Positions 1-6,370 of a DNA stretch of 26,765 nt are shown in pieces. Below the pieces are notes generated by a model. It was not told the DNA's origin. It saw nothing but the letters and a program-made list of their open reading frames with translations, and did not search any database. Origin of the DNA: JBGOUP01 sp041477655 (GTDB lineage Bacteria; Patescibacteriota; UBA1384; 2-12-FULL-50-11); contig JBGOUP010000009.1 of NCBI GenBank assembly GCA_041477655.1, positions 1-26,765 of the forward strand. The letters are read 5' to 3'. Position 1 is the stretch's first letter, and the number at the start of each line of letters is the position of its first letter. Both the position numbers and the translations under genes were made by a program.

Positions 1-267
1 AATAATCAAAATAAATCAGTAGCTCAATCGCCATCTGGGTCGTCTAATAATCAATCTGGCTCGACTGGTAACAGTAGCTCAACACTTCCATCTGAAACCG
101 CCGGCGCTCAAGCCAATCTGCCGGCGATACTGATTGGCAGTGGCGTGATCTTGTTACTGGCGGCGATGTTTCTGCTACTGTGGTTGATCAAACGCCGTCG
201 TAATCACGGTCAACAGAATACCCAGCCGCCTAAATCATCCGAGACCGACAAGCCAGAAACAGGTTAG
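1..267 (+). CDS. C-terminal end of a membrane-anchored surface protein (partial)
   Basis: The frame is open from the first base of the window and ends at TAG 265-267, giving the last 88 residues of a protein that begins outside. The visible part is a low-complexity Ser/Asn/Gln/Gly stretch of about 38 residues. It is followed by one strongly hydrophobic segment (LPAILIGSGVILLLAAMFLL, roughly residues 39-62), then a basic KRRR stop-transfer and a polar, Pro/Lys/Glu-rich tail. This is the layout of an extracellular protein anchored by a C-terminal transmembrane helix with a short cytoplasmic tail. There is no LPxTG sortase motif. Its 3' end overlaps the convergent folD gene by 38 bp. The function cannot be told from this fragment. 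Confidence 0.75.
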   Translation, partial: NNQNKSVAQSPSGSSNNQSGSTGNSSSTLPSETAGAQANLPAILIGSGVILLLAAMFLLLWLIKRRRNHGQQNTQPPKSSETDKPETG

Positions 268-1006
268 CGAATAGGGCGCAGACGGTCAACGGACCAACGG
301 CGCCTTTGGCCGGAGTAATTGTTTTGACCAGCGGTTCGATAACCTCAACATCGGCGTCAATTCCCGAGCCATCTATAACCGTCATTTTCGAATTGACCAT
401 TGCCGGACTAACCAAATTTTTTTGTCCGGTAGCGGCAATAAGAAGATTATGTTGCTTAATCTTGGCCGATTGACTTTCGGCTGACTGATCAATTAAGGTT
501 ACCGGCCAGTGGCGACGTTGGAATTCTTGGTAGAGCGGCTTGCCAATTAATCGTCCGCCGCCAAGAATAACCGTTTGGTGATTAGCCGGATCAATACCGT
601 TGTTGACTAGCAGTTCTAAAATTCCTTGGGGGGTCGGTGATCGGTAGCGGTTAACTAGAGTAAGATTGTCAATGTCTTTGTCTTTATTAAGTATGGCCAG
701 CAAGTCTTCTAGATTAATAGAACTTGGCAGGGGTAGCTGGATGACAATGCCGTCAACATCGTCTTTATTATTCAGGCCTTTTATAATTGTTTCCAACTGG
801 CGTTGGCTAGCCGATTCTAAATGATGCAATGTAAGTTGGCAGTTGAGCAGTTTGGCTTTTTGTTGTTTGGCTTTGACAAACGCACTGGTTTGTTCATCGT
901 TACCCAACCAGATCAAGGCTAGACCTGGCTGGAAACTAATTTTTGAGCGTGCTCGCAACAGTTGGGCAGTTTTCGCCTCAACTAGGTCTTTGGCTACTAG
1001 CTTCAT
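230..1006 (-). CDS. folD: FolD-like methylenetetrahydrofolate dehydrogenase/cyclohydrolase
   Basis: The family interconverts 5,10-methylene-, methenyl- and 10-formyl-tetrahydrofolate in the cytoplasm. Recognisable parts are the catalytic lysine block (FVKAKQQKAK, near residue 47), the folate-site motif DGIVIQLPLP (about 85-94), KDID (about 110), TPQGI, the Rossmann segment VILGGGRLIGKPL (about 146-158), and the C-terminal ITPAKGAVGPLTV. At about 258 residues it is shorter than the usual 280-290; the segment between KDID and TPQG is trimmed. The tyrosine normally three residues before KxK appears as phenylalanine, and the usual D-V-G-I near the end reads DGSGID. The ATG at 1006 is preferred over the in-frame TTG at 1009. 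It is the last gene of the VKOR-DsbA-folD run, six bases after the DsbA-like stop. The family is clear; full bifunctional activity is not certain. Confidence 0.88.
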   Translation of the reverse strand: MKLVAKDLVEAKTAQLLRARSKISFQPGLALIWLGNDEQTSAFVKAKQQKAKLLNCQLTLHHLESASQRQLETIIKGLNNKDDVDGIVIQLPLPSSINLEDLLAILNKDKDIDNLTLVNRYRSPTPQGILELLVNNGIDPANHQTVILGGGRLIGKPLYQEFQRRHWPVTLIDQSAESQSAKIKQHNLLIAATGQKNLVSPAMVNSKMTVIDGSGIDADVEVIEPLVKTITPAKGAVGPLTVCALFANLFLACRSRMI

Positions 1007-1012
1007 CAATGA

Positions 1013-1642
1013 CTACTTCTTGGCGTCGTCAATTAGCTGTTGCCAGTTTTCCAGAGTCTGAACACCAACCACCTTTTTGCCGTTGATATAGAAGGTCGGG
1101 GTTTGGTCAGTACTAAGTGAAAGAGCGTAGCTACTATCATCGTCAACCTTCTTTTTCAGCTCATCGGAATTGAGATCGGTTTTATACTGATCAGCATTCA
1201 GGTTGAGTTGTTTAGCCAGGATAACAAATGTATTAGCCGGGTCTGTTTGGCTGGACCATTCATCCTGGGTTTGAAAGAGCAGATCAAACATCTGCCAAAA
1301 CTTACCTTGTTTGGCGGCGGCCGCTCCGGCTCGGGCGCTTATTTTGCCATTTTTATGAATTGGCAGAGGAAAATAGCGATAAATAAGTTGAACATCAGTA
1401 CTGTTTTTGGCCACGGCATCACGGAGGGGTTGAGCGGCGGCCTTGCAAGCCGGGCATTGAAAATCGCTAAACTCGACAATTTTGACCTTGGCCGAGTCGG
1501 AACCTAATTTTTCGCCAGTTTGAGTGTCTATGTTGGCAGGGCCGGATGAGCTAGAAGAGTGTTTGGAAAAAATAACAATGCCGCCCAAAATCAAAACGGC
1601 GGCCAGAACGACACCAACAAAAAACCTAGCGTCTGACTTCAT
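1013..1642 (-). CDS. Membrane-anchored DsbA/thioredoxin-fold disulphide oxidoreductase
   Basis: The 209-residue protein has an N-terminal membrane anchor (about residues 7-26), a Ser-rich linker, and a DsbA-type thioredoxin fold (Thioredoxin_4 group). The active site is FQCPAC, with cysteines at 63 and 66. The cis-proline loop is TPTFYINGKKVVG, with Pro about 182, followed by the typical substrate-facing end. It should introduce or exchange disulphides in exported proteins on the outer face of the membrane. Its start overlaps the VKOR gene by 17 bp. VKOR proteins reoxidise partner thioredoxins, so the pair forms a self-contained oxidative folding module equivalent to DsbA/DsbB. The ATG at 1642 is supported by the basic-hydrophobic N-terminus that follows it. 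Confidence 0.92.
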   Translation of the reverse strand: MKSDARFFVGVVLAAVLILGGIVIFSKHSSSSSGPANIDTQTGEKLGSDSAKVKIVEFSDFQCPACKAAAQPLRDAVAKNSTDVQLIYRYFPLPIHKNGKISARAGAAAAKQGKFWQMFDLLFQTQDEWSSQTDPANTFVILAKQLNLNADQYKTDLNSDELKKKVDDDSSYALSLSTDQTPTFYINGKKVVGVQTLENWQQLIDDAKK

Positions 1643-2048
1643 GTTTACCTTTTGTAACTAAACTTAAGGTAAATAGCAACGCAACGATAATTAGCGAAGT
1701 TAGACACCAAGTACAGTAGGCGTGGATTTTGAATGCCTCTAAACCAAGGAGATAGAGACTAAAGAACAGGCCAATTGTCAGCCAGAAACGAAATATCAAT
1801 AAACTACCCTTTCGGGCGATGAAAATCTGCCAGACAAAGAGAAGAGTAATAACATACCAGAGCACACCCAGCCATGCGACTGATACTCCGCCGATTTTGG
1901 CGTATTGACTTGATAAAACCGTCTCACAGCCGCCACCAAGGGAGCAAGCCACTGAAGATGGATCGATGGTTTTGAAAACAAGGTATATAGAAACGGCCAG
2001 GCCGGAAATAGCCAGAAGGATAATAAATTTTGTCAGGAATAATTTCAT
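1626..2048 (-). CDS. VKOR family quinone-linked disulphide-generating membrane protein
   Basis: The 140-residue protein has four hydrophobic segments (about 5-25, 57-76, 84-103, 115-133). All four cysteines expected of bacterial vitamin K epoxide reductase homologues are present: the loop pair C35 and C41, and the active CTWC at 112-115. The conserved serine/tryptophan region is in GVSVAWLGVLWY. It is predicted to pass electrons from the DsbA-like partner to quinone, doing the work of DsbB. It is first in the operon, with the DsbA-like gene overlapping its 3' end and folD following. A promoter lies just upstream with the -10 box 8 nt before ATG 2048, so the transcript is probably leaderless. 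Confidence 0.92.
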   Translation of the reverse strand: MKLFLTKFIILLAISGLAVSIYLVFKTIDPSSVACSLGGGCETVLSSQYAKIGGVSVAWLGVLWYVITLLFVWQIFIARKGSLLIFRFWLTIGLFFSLYLLGLEAFKIHAYCTWCLTSLIIVALLFTLSLVTKGKHEVRR

Positions 2049-2056
2049 CGTCTATG

Positions 2057-2085
2057 ACTATATTATCGGATTACAATACTGTAAA
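2057..2085 (-). promoter_or_regulatory. Promoter of the VKOR-DsbA-folD operon
   Basis: On the minus strand there is TTTACA (2080-2085), a 17-nt spacer and TATAGT (2057-2062), each 5/6 to the sigma-70 consensus. The start codon follows 8 nt after the -10 box, so the transcript would begin at or next to the ATG. This is inferred from sequence only. Confidence 0.6.
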
Positions 2086-2111
2086 CTATACACGGAGCGG
2101 TTATTTTAATC

Positions 2112-2183
2112 GGGTCATTAGTTCAGCGGTAGAACAGCGGCCTCTTAAGCCGCGTGTCGCAGGTTCGATTCCTGCATGACCCA
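2112..2183 (+). tRNA. tRNA-Lys (CTT)
   Basis: A full cloverleaf can be drawn: acceptor GGGTCAT/ATGACCC, D-stem GTTC/GAAC, anticodon stem GCGGC/GCCGC around loop CTCTTAA (anticodon CTT), and T-stem GCAGG/CCTGC with loop TTCGATT. The discriminator is A, as expected for lysine. CCA is not encoded. The 130-nt repeat begins at the next base. Confidence 0.96.
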
Positions 2184-2313
2184 CTTCTCGATTCGCTACG
2201 CTCACTCGAAGTAAACTCTTCATTCTTTGTCAGAGGGCTTTTTGAGGTAATAAACTTTATCAGCCGAGAAACTTCGAGCTTTATCTCGAGCCTGTCGAGA
2301 AATTGTCGAGAAG
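2184..2313 (+). repeat. 130-nt inverted-repeat-bounded unit, copy A
   Basis: The unit starts immediately after the tRNA-Lys discriminator with CTTCTCGA and ends with TCGAGAAG, an 8-bp terminal inverted repeat. It aligns without gaps to the unit at 20454-20583 (opposite strand, after tmRNA), with about 19 differences by hand count. Inside is a hairpin followed by CTTTTT (2220-2242), which can serve as the tRNA terminator; in this copy the hairpin keeps pairing through G-U pairs. Several TCGAG repeats lie in the second half. A TATAAT follows at 2315, six bases before a GIY-YIG start remnant. Confidence 0.85.
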
Positions 2314-2325
2314 CTATAATATTTT

Positions 2326-2373
2326 TATGTCTAAATGGTTTTTATATATAGCCCAGCACAGTTTCTACCTAAT
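2326..2373 (+). pseudogene. Truncated 5' end of a GIY-YIG endonuclease gene
   Basis: The reading begins MSKWFLYIA, identical in its first nine residues to the intact GIY-YIG protein encoded at 20436-20179. The codons for the RTNTG stretch are then missing and only a FYLI echo of FYVGI remains before homology fades near DedA. The upstream TATAAT (2315-2320) and ATG are kept, so a short peptide could still be made. It reads as a decayed copy left beside the 130-nt unit. Confidence 0.75.
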
Positions 2374-2400
2374 TTACCCTTATTCTGGTAGTCTTAACGG

Positions 2401-3006
2401 ATGGAATTATTTGGCCTGGATCTCAAAGGCTTACTAGCAACGGCCGGTCTGGTGCTGGTTTTCATTATTATTTTTGCCGAATCAAGTCTAATTTTTTTTC
2501 TGCCCGGCGATAGTTTTTTATTTGTAGCTGGGATATTGGCCGCACAAGGTGTCTTTCACATAATTGGTCTTATTGTTGTGGCTATTATCGCCGCCATTCT
2601 TGGCAATAATGCCGGCTATTATCTTGGTAAACGATTTGGTCGGCGACTTTTTTCTAATTCTCAAAGCAAAATCTTTCATCCCGATCATTTAGTTAAAACT
2701 GAAAATTTTTATCGGCGATTTGGACCAATAACCATTATTTTAGCCCGCTACACTCCAGTTGTTCGGACTTTTGCCCCGCTAATTGCTGGCATTGGCAAAA
2801 TGAATTATCGAACTTTCGTCTTTTTTAACGCCGTCGGGGCAATTCTTTGGGTAGTCAGCGTTAGTTTGCTTGGCTATTTTTTGGGTAGCAAAATTCCTAA
2901 CATTGATCACTACATTATCCCAATTATTTTGATTGTAGTTTTGTTCTCTGTGCTACCGGCGATTGTTCCGGCTTTTCGTCATATTCAAAATAAACGCCCT
3001 CGCTAA
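2401..3006 (+). CDS. DedA family membrane protein
   Basis: The 201-residue polytopic membrane protein carries the DedA/SNARE-associated signature blocks: the N-terminal FAESSLIFFLPGDSFLFVAG (about residues 25-44), GNNAGYYLGKRFG (about 68-80), and FYRRFGPITIILARYTPVVRTFAP (about 102-125) containing the conserved arginines of the re-entrant region. A C-terminal pair of helices follows. DedA proteins support membrane homeostasis and proton-coupled transport or lipid-carrier recycling; which substrate applies here is not visible. No clear Shine-Dalgarno precedes the ATG. A TATTCT at 2381 could be a -10 box giving a very short leader. The 3' end overlaps the convergent DUF5665-like gene by 4 bp. 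Confidence 0.92.
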   Translation: MELFGLDLKGLLATAGLVLVFIIIFAESSLIFFLPGDSFLFVAGILAAQGVFHIIGLIVVAIIAAILGNNAGYYLGKRFGRRLFSNSQSKIFHPDHLVKTENFYRRFGPITIILARYTPVVRTFAPLIAGIGKMNYRTFVFFNAVGAILWVVSVSLLGYFLGSKIPNIDHYIIPIILIVVLFSVLPAIVPAFRHIQNKRPR

Positions 3007-3245
3007 TTTCGGCTAGGTAACGCCTGTTGAACATCTAGGAGCCACTGACCAATTCCCGGCAGACCGCCTAGGTGTCTGATAATAAAGCCAAGAAGGGTAA
3101 TAACAATAGCCACGCCAACTGTCGCGCCTAAACCGGATAATAACCCCATAATGAAGCTTCGCCACATAAGCTGTTTGGGGTGATTGTAGGCCTTGTCGAT
3201 GGCAGTAATCAGCCCATCGAGCACTTTCTGCTCTTTATCGTCCAT
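3003..3245 (-). CDS. Small membrane protein, DUF5665-like
   Basis: The 80-residue protein has a charged N-terminal helix (MDDKEQKVLDGLITAIDKAY), a central HPKQLMWRSFIMGLLSGLGATVG segment, and one or two hydrophobic stretches (about 29-58). The order of acidic helix, N/HPKxLxWRSFxxGxxxGxGxxxG and a membrane segment resembles the DUF5665 family. That assignment rests on memory of the pattern and has not been searched. No function is known to me. It is convergent with dedA. Confidence 0.7.
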   Translation of the reverse strand: MDDKEQKVLDGLITAIDKAYNHPKQLMWRSFIMGLLSGLGATVGVAIVITLLGFIIRHLGGLPGIGQWLLDVQQALPSRN

Positions 3246-3391
3246 TTATCTATAGTAACAAAGCAAAGTCTGACTAACAAAAAAAACTTTTTGCGCCCTC
3301 AACGCACTTTCTTTCGAACACCTTTTGAGTTGGCTGGATCAGTTGAGGCAGGCATTTGAGAAGGATACCGAAGAGTTGTGATATCAAGCTA

Positions 3392-3420
3392 TTGACAGTT
3401 CTTATTAAGAAGTTAATAAT
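3392..3420 (+). promoter_or_regulatory. Promoter and operator of the toxin-antitoxin pair
   Basis: TTGACA (3392-3397), a 17-nt spacer and AATAAT (3415-3420) lie 9 nt before the antitoxin ATG at 3430, so the mRNA would be almost leaderless. The spacer holds a 13-bp inverted repeat, TTCTTATTAAGAA (3399-3411). Its position between the boxes suits an operator for the RHH antitoxin, which usually represses its own operon. Confidence 0.6.
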
Positions 3421-3429
3421 AAATATCAA

Positions 3430-3672
3430 ATGAGTATGAAAATTGTTAGCGTTTCACTGCCAGCCGAAATTAACGAACGGATTGAGAAAATCGCTACTGA
3501 GCAAAAACGGTCAAAGAGTCAAATTGTATTGGAGGCGGTGGAGAAGTACGAGTTCGACATCCGGTGGGCACCAATTCAGGCGTACGGTAAAAGGGTCGCT
3601 GAAAAGCTTGGTATAAAATCAGATGATGACGTTGAACGAATCTTCGGCCGCAAAGCTAAGGGTAGTCGTTGA
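3430..3672 (+). CDS. Ribbon-helix-helix (CopG/RHH) antitoxin
   Basis: The 80-residue protein begins with the short beta strand MKIVSVSLPAEI followed by two helices (NERIEKIATEQKRSKSQIV, LEAVEKYEFD), the RHH DNA-binding fold seen in CopG/ParD/VapB antitoxins, in its first 45 residues. The acidic/basic C-terminal half (about 46-80) is the probable toxin-binding tail. Its 3' end overlaps the PIN toxin gene by 50 bp, the coupling expected of a type II pair. Two in-frame starts exist (3430 and 3436). A palindrome in its promoter is a candidate autorepression site. Confidence 0.85.
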   Translation: MSMKIVSVSLPAEINERIEKIATEQKRSKSQIVLEAVEKYEFDIRWAPIQAYGKRVAEKLGIKSDDDVERIFGRKAKGSR

Positions 3673-4066
3673 CACTAACGTTTATATCGCTACTGCTCTG
3701 CGTCCGGGCAGTTTATCCGACGATGTTCTTCGGCTAATTTACAATGGGTACGCCGGCCTTTACTACTCAACCGACATCCTGACCGAGCTTGAAAACCAGT
3801 TATCTAGTCAAAGATTTCAAATTGATCCAAAGATTATTCAACTGATACTGGGAAACATTGAGACAGAAGCAATCAACGTTGAGACCAAGCCGATCAAAGA
3901 GAAGCGCTTACGTGACCCAAACGATTTACATATTATCGAGTGTGCGGTGGCAGCCAAAGCCAATCTAATTGTGACGTTTGACAAAGATCTCCTCGGCCTA
4001 AAGGAGTCACACGGCATAGGCATAATTCATCCGCGAGCTTTCCGCTGGATGGTAACCGAGAGTTAA
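3623..4066 (+). CDS. PIN-domain ribonuclease toxin (VapC-like, COG1569 type)
   Basis: The 147-residue protein has the PIN-domain acidic constellation: VVVDTNVYI (Asp17), the helix ILTELENQL (Glu55), LRDPNDLHIIECA (Asp98/Asp101), and IVTFDKDLL (Asp120/Asp122). The DPND-H arrangement is typical of the 'putative PIN family toxin' group. It would cut RNA in a metal-dependent manner unless held by the upstream RHH protein. The start is one of two adjacent ATGs (3623, 3626) inside the antitoxin gene, and translation is probably coupled. A strong bidirectional terminator follows at 4132. Confidence 0.88.
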   Translation: MMTLNESSAAKLRVVVDTNVYIATALRPGSLSDDVLRLIYNGYAGLYYSTDILTELENQLSSQRFQIDPKIIQLILGNIETEAINVETKPIKEKRLRDPNDLHIIECAVAAKANLIVTFDKDLLGLKESHGIGIIHPRAFRWMVTES

Positions 4067-4078
4067 AGGTTCAGAAAT

Positions 4079-4107
4079 TGGTCTCCAACAGGATTTGAAC
4101 ACTCGAG
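4079..4107 (-). pseudogene. Possible tRNA 3'-end remnant
   Basis: On the minus strand the segment has a T-loop-like GTTCAAATC followed by CTGTTGGAGACCA, the look of a tRNA 3' end. The 5' half of the T-stem does not pair and no acceptor partner, D-arm or anticodon arm is present. It may be debris of a lost tRNA gene or chance similarity. Confidence 0.3.
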
Positions 4108-4131
4108 CCTGAAGAGATTTCGAACAAAAAC

Positions 4132-4160
4132 AAAAAAGTGCCGCATTTCGGCACTTTTTT
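4132..4160. terminator. Bidirectional intrinsic terminator
   Basis: The 12-bp stem AAAAAAGTGCCG/CGGCACTTTTTT encloses loop CATTT, with an A-run on one side and a T-run on the other, so it works in both directions. It ends the toxin-antitoxin transcript on + and the tRNA-Arg transcript on -. Confidence 0.9.
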
Positions 4161-4190
4161 GTTTGCCCAACCTGAAAGTTTCCGCTTCAG

Positions 4191-4263
4191 CGCGCCCGGA
4201 GGGAATCGAACCCCCGACTTTCACGTCCGAAGCGTGACGCTCTATCCGCTGAGCTACGGGCGC
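4191..4263 (-). tRNA. tRNA-Arg (TCG)
   Basis: The minus strand gives acceptor GCGCCCG/CGGGCGC, D-stem GCTC/GAGC, anticodon stem TCACG/CGTGA around CTTCGGA (anticodon TCG), and T-loop TTCGATT. The discriminator is G and CCA is not encoded. Two partial copies of its 5' half lie directly upstream. Confidence 0.95.
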
Positions 4264-4336
4264 TGGTCAACGAGCAGTGCTCGTGGTTCAGGGGACGAAG
4301 CGCCAAAGGCGCTGACATCCGCTGAGCTACGGGCGC
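4264..4336 (-). repeat. tRNA-Arg 5'-half repeat unit, proximal copy
   Basis: The 73-nt unit begins with the same 20 bases as the tRNA-Arg(TCG) gene (acceptor 5' strand plus D-arm). It then leaves the tRNA sequence and carries two perfect hairpins, AGCGCC-TTT-GGCGCT and ACGAGC-ACT-GCTCGT, separated by TCGTCCCCTGAACC. It has no anticodon or T-arm. It abuts the functional tRNA gene exactly. Confidence 0.8.
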
Positions 4337-4405
4337 GAGCCTGGCGAGTGCCAGTGGCGCAGGGGACGAAGCACGAGGTGCCGACATCCGCTGAGCTACG
4401 GGCGC
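4337..4405 (-). repeat. tRNA-Arg 5'-half repeat unit, distal copy
   Basis: The 69-nt unit has the same plan as its neighbour: the same 20-base tRNA-Arg start and GTC, a hairpin (GCAC-CTC-GTGC), the shared TTCGTCCCCTG, and a second hairpin (CTGGC-ACTC-GCCAG). The stems differ in sequence between the two units but the pairing is kept. No complete tRNA can be folded. Confidence 0.8.
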
Positions 4406-4466
4406 AGACATTAATGCGCAATACTAACAGGTTAATTTTCTCAAAATTTGATTGAAAAATCCAGGG

Positions 4467-5450
4467 TTAGGCCGAAATTGGCTTGGCAGTGATGTGCGAG
4501 TACTGTTTGAGCATTTCGTTCATCTGATGGGTTGTTAGCAACCCGGCCTCTGGTCCAATTTCTGCTACCACTCCAGCGGCGTTGGCCATACCCCAACGCA
4601 TTGCCTCTGCTAAATCTTTGCCAATAGCTCGGGCGGCAGTAAAGGCCGAGCCGAAAGCGTCGCCAGTGCCGGTTCGTTCGACGACATGGGTGGGGAAAAT
4701 TTCCAAAAACAGCAGTCGGCTGCCATCGAAACAGTAGGCACCGCTGGCACCGTCGGTGATGACCACCGTCTTGACCCCAAAATCGTAGAGCCCTTCAGCC
4801 AAATGACGAATGGTTGCCTTAACCGACAATTCTGTCAGCATCTGGGCTTCCTCGCGATTAACAAAAAGGATTTCGGTCTTGGCCAAAAACGGTTTTAAGA
4901 CAGCTAGGCCAGCTTTGAGCTGATAGTTGCCTGGGTTAAGGCTGACAGGGATAGAATGCTCATTGGCGAAATGATAGGTACGTCGGTAGGCGTCCTGAAA
5001 ATTTTTACCAAGATTGGTTAAGTAGATCCAATCAACCGGATCGAGTTTGGGCAGTAAATAATTGCGAGGCACGTGATAAATGACTAAATTTCGCTCTCCC
5101 TGAAAAACTAAGGCCGTGGCATAAGACGTTGGGCCATTTTCCTTTTGGATGTATTGGCAATCAATCCCTTCGGCGTCAAGCGTTTTGTGAATTCGCTGGC
5201 CAATCCAGTCATCGCCAATCACCACATAAAGTTGGCTAGTCATACCCAGCCTGGCGAAAGTAACGGCCGTGTTGGCGGCATTGCCACCGACGCTAAAGGC
5301 CATCTGATCGGCAATTACCTTACTGGCGTAATTCATACAAAACTCGCATTTGCGCTTATCCATAGTGCAATGAACGTTGGCATCACTGATGAACATAAAA
5401 TTATCTAGAGTTGCTTCGCCAATTGACAGGATTGTTTGGAGTTTGGCCAT
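4467..5450 (-). CDS. PfkB/ribokinase family sugar or nucleoside kinase
   Basis: The 327-residue kinase has the PfkB signature near the N-terminus (VGGNAANTAVTFARLG, about residues 54-69). The C-terminal signature VERTGTGDAFGSAF (about 257-270) contains the catalytic-base aspartate, and the ATP-binding strand VVITDGASGAY lies at about 229-239. It phosphorylates a hydroxymethyl group of a sugar or nucleoside; the substrate is not readable. There is an unusual insert at 24-42 with H27, C28, C35 and C38, which could bind a metal. The ATG at 5450 is chosen over the in-frame TTG three bases upstream. Neither neighbour suggests a pathway. Confidence 0.88.
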   Translation of the reverse strand: MAKLQTILSIGEATLDNFMFISDANVHCTMDKRKCEFCMNYASKVIADQMAFSVGGNAANTAVTFARLGMTSQLYVVIGDDWIGQRIHKTLDAEGIDCQYIQKENGPTSYATALVFQGERNLVIYHVPRNYLLPKLDPVDWIYLTNLGKNFQDAYRRTYHFANEHSIPVSLNPGNYQLKAGLAVLKPFLAKTEILFVNREEAQMLTELSVKATIRHLAEGLYDFGVKTVVITDGASGAYCFDGSRLLFLEIFPTHVVERTGTGDAFGSAFTAARAIGKDLAEAMRWGMANAAGVVAEIGPEAGLLTTHQMNEMLKQYSHITAKPISA

Positions 5451-5488
5451 CAATTAAGCCTAACAAGTTCAAGGATAACTTGGTAGGC

Positions 5489-5522
5489 CATTTTTAAAGG
5501 GGCGGCCGTGCACGACCGCCCC
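5489..5522 (-). terminator. Terminator after the unknown gene at 5537
   Basis: The minus strand forms GGGGCGG/CCGCCCC around a 10-base loop (5499-5522), followed by TTTAAAAATGG. The stem is strong and the T-run imperfect. It lies 15 bp past the stop of the 5537-6091 gene. Confidence 0.65.
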
Positions 5523-5536
5523 GAGGGGGTGAAGGT

Positions 5537-6091
5537 TCAATAGACCTTCAACACCTGATAAGGGGTAGTAAAATTTCTTTTATCCGGACTGAATTCGACC
5601 ACCTCGTGGTCATTCGCCCCGATAAGCATTTCGGCGAGGGGGTTCTGGGCCGAAATGAAGCTAAGCATATTTGGATTGCCCGGAAATATCCGGACCTCCT
5701 TTTCGCCAGCTAGGGGGTTACCTGGCGTTGGCGAAATAAAAATAACATTCCAGTGCTTGTCCCCGACAATGAGGACCGCCGCAAACCGGCCAAGACCGAT
5801 CACTTTCTTCAATGAGAAATTTTCTTGGATCAGTTTTTCGATTGCCGGAACCCGAAGCACGTCGTTAGGATTCGGAAAGGGTGAACTATATGTCCGGTCT
5901 CCACGACCAAACTCACCTGGTTGGCCAGCGTTGCGAACCCTGACCGCCTCAAGAAGTTCACCTTCAAGAAACCTACTCCGTTCATCTATTACCCTTTCAA
6001 CTCGTCGCTCCAATTTACTCCTCTTGGGGAGGGACAGGAGGGGGTTGTTGACCCCTCTGACGGTAGTGATACTCGGTAATACACTTTCCAT
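5537..6091 (-). CDS. Unrecognised protein, 184 residues
   Basis: No family is recognised. The first 60 residues are rich in Arg/Glu and probably helical (LERRVERVIDERSRFLEGEL). The middle holds NPNDVLRVPAIEKLIQENFSLKKVIG, and the C-terminal half alternates beta-like strands with turns (GRFAAVLIVGDKHWNVIFISP, VRIFPGN). There is no signal peptide or membrane segment, so it is likely cytoplasmic. GGAG lies eight bases before the ATG, and an extended -10 promoter (TGGTATAAT) lies about 50 bases upstream, so expression is well supported. It sits alone between tRNA-His and the PfkB kinase with its own terminator. Confidence 0.72.
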   Translation of the reverse strand: MESVLPSITTVRGVNNPLLSLPKRSKLERRVERVIDERSRFLEGELLEAVRVRNAGQPGEFGRGDRTYSSPFPNPNDVLRVPAIEKLIQENFSLKKVIGLGRFAAVLIVGDKHWNVIFISPTPGNPLAGEKEVRIFPGNPNMLSFISAQNPLAEMLIGANDHEVVEFSPDKRNFTTPYQVLKVY

Positions 6092-6142
6092 TTTACTCTC
6101 CGTTTTGTGATTTGCGCCCGTCCGTCATAGACAGGTATAGGA

Positions 6143-6151
6143 ATTATACCA
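6143..6151 (-). promoter_or_regulatory. Extended -10 promoter of the 5537-6091 gene
   Basis: The minus strand reads TGGTATAAT, a perfect -10 box with the TGn extension and no good -35. The same TGGTATAA motif precedes tmRNA and tRNA-Arg(TCT) in this window. Confidence 0.65.
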
Positions 6152-6247
6152 CATTTGGCCGGCTAGTTTGGTAAAAATGCCAATGAAGTCAAGTCTTCAG
6201 CCGGACACTTCATCTCACGTTAGTTTTCGGCTAAACTATACCTGTGT

Positions 6248-6322
6248 GGTGCCCGTAGCTCAGTTTGGTAGAGCAATAGGTTGTGGTCCTATGGGTCGCT
6301 GGTTCAAGTCCAGTCGGGCACC
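6248..6322 (+). tRNA. tRNA-His (GTG)
   Basis: Acceptor GTGCCCG/CGGGCAC, anticodon stem ATAGG/CCTAT around TTGTGGT (anticodon GTG), and T-stem CTGGT/TCCAG-type arm with TTCAAGT can be drawn. The extra 5' G (6248) faces C (6322), the G-1:C73 identity pair of histidine tRNAs. CCA is not encoded. Confidence 0.95.
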
Positions 6323-6370
6323 CAAAATAACCTGGAGTAGCATATGTTATTGGCAAGCTAAGAGTAATTG

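Noticed and set aside
4138..4455. Open frames on both strands across 4138-4455
   Set aside because: They translate the tRNA-Arg gene and its two repeat units; the repeated SAPVAQRM-type residues come from the repeats.
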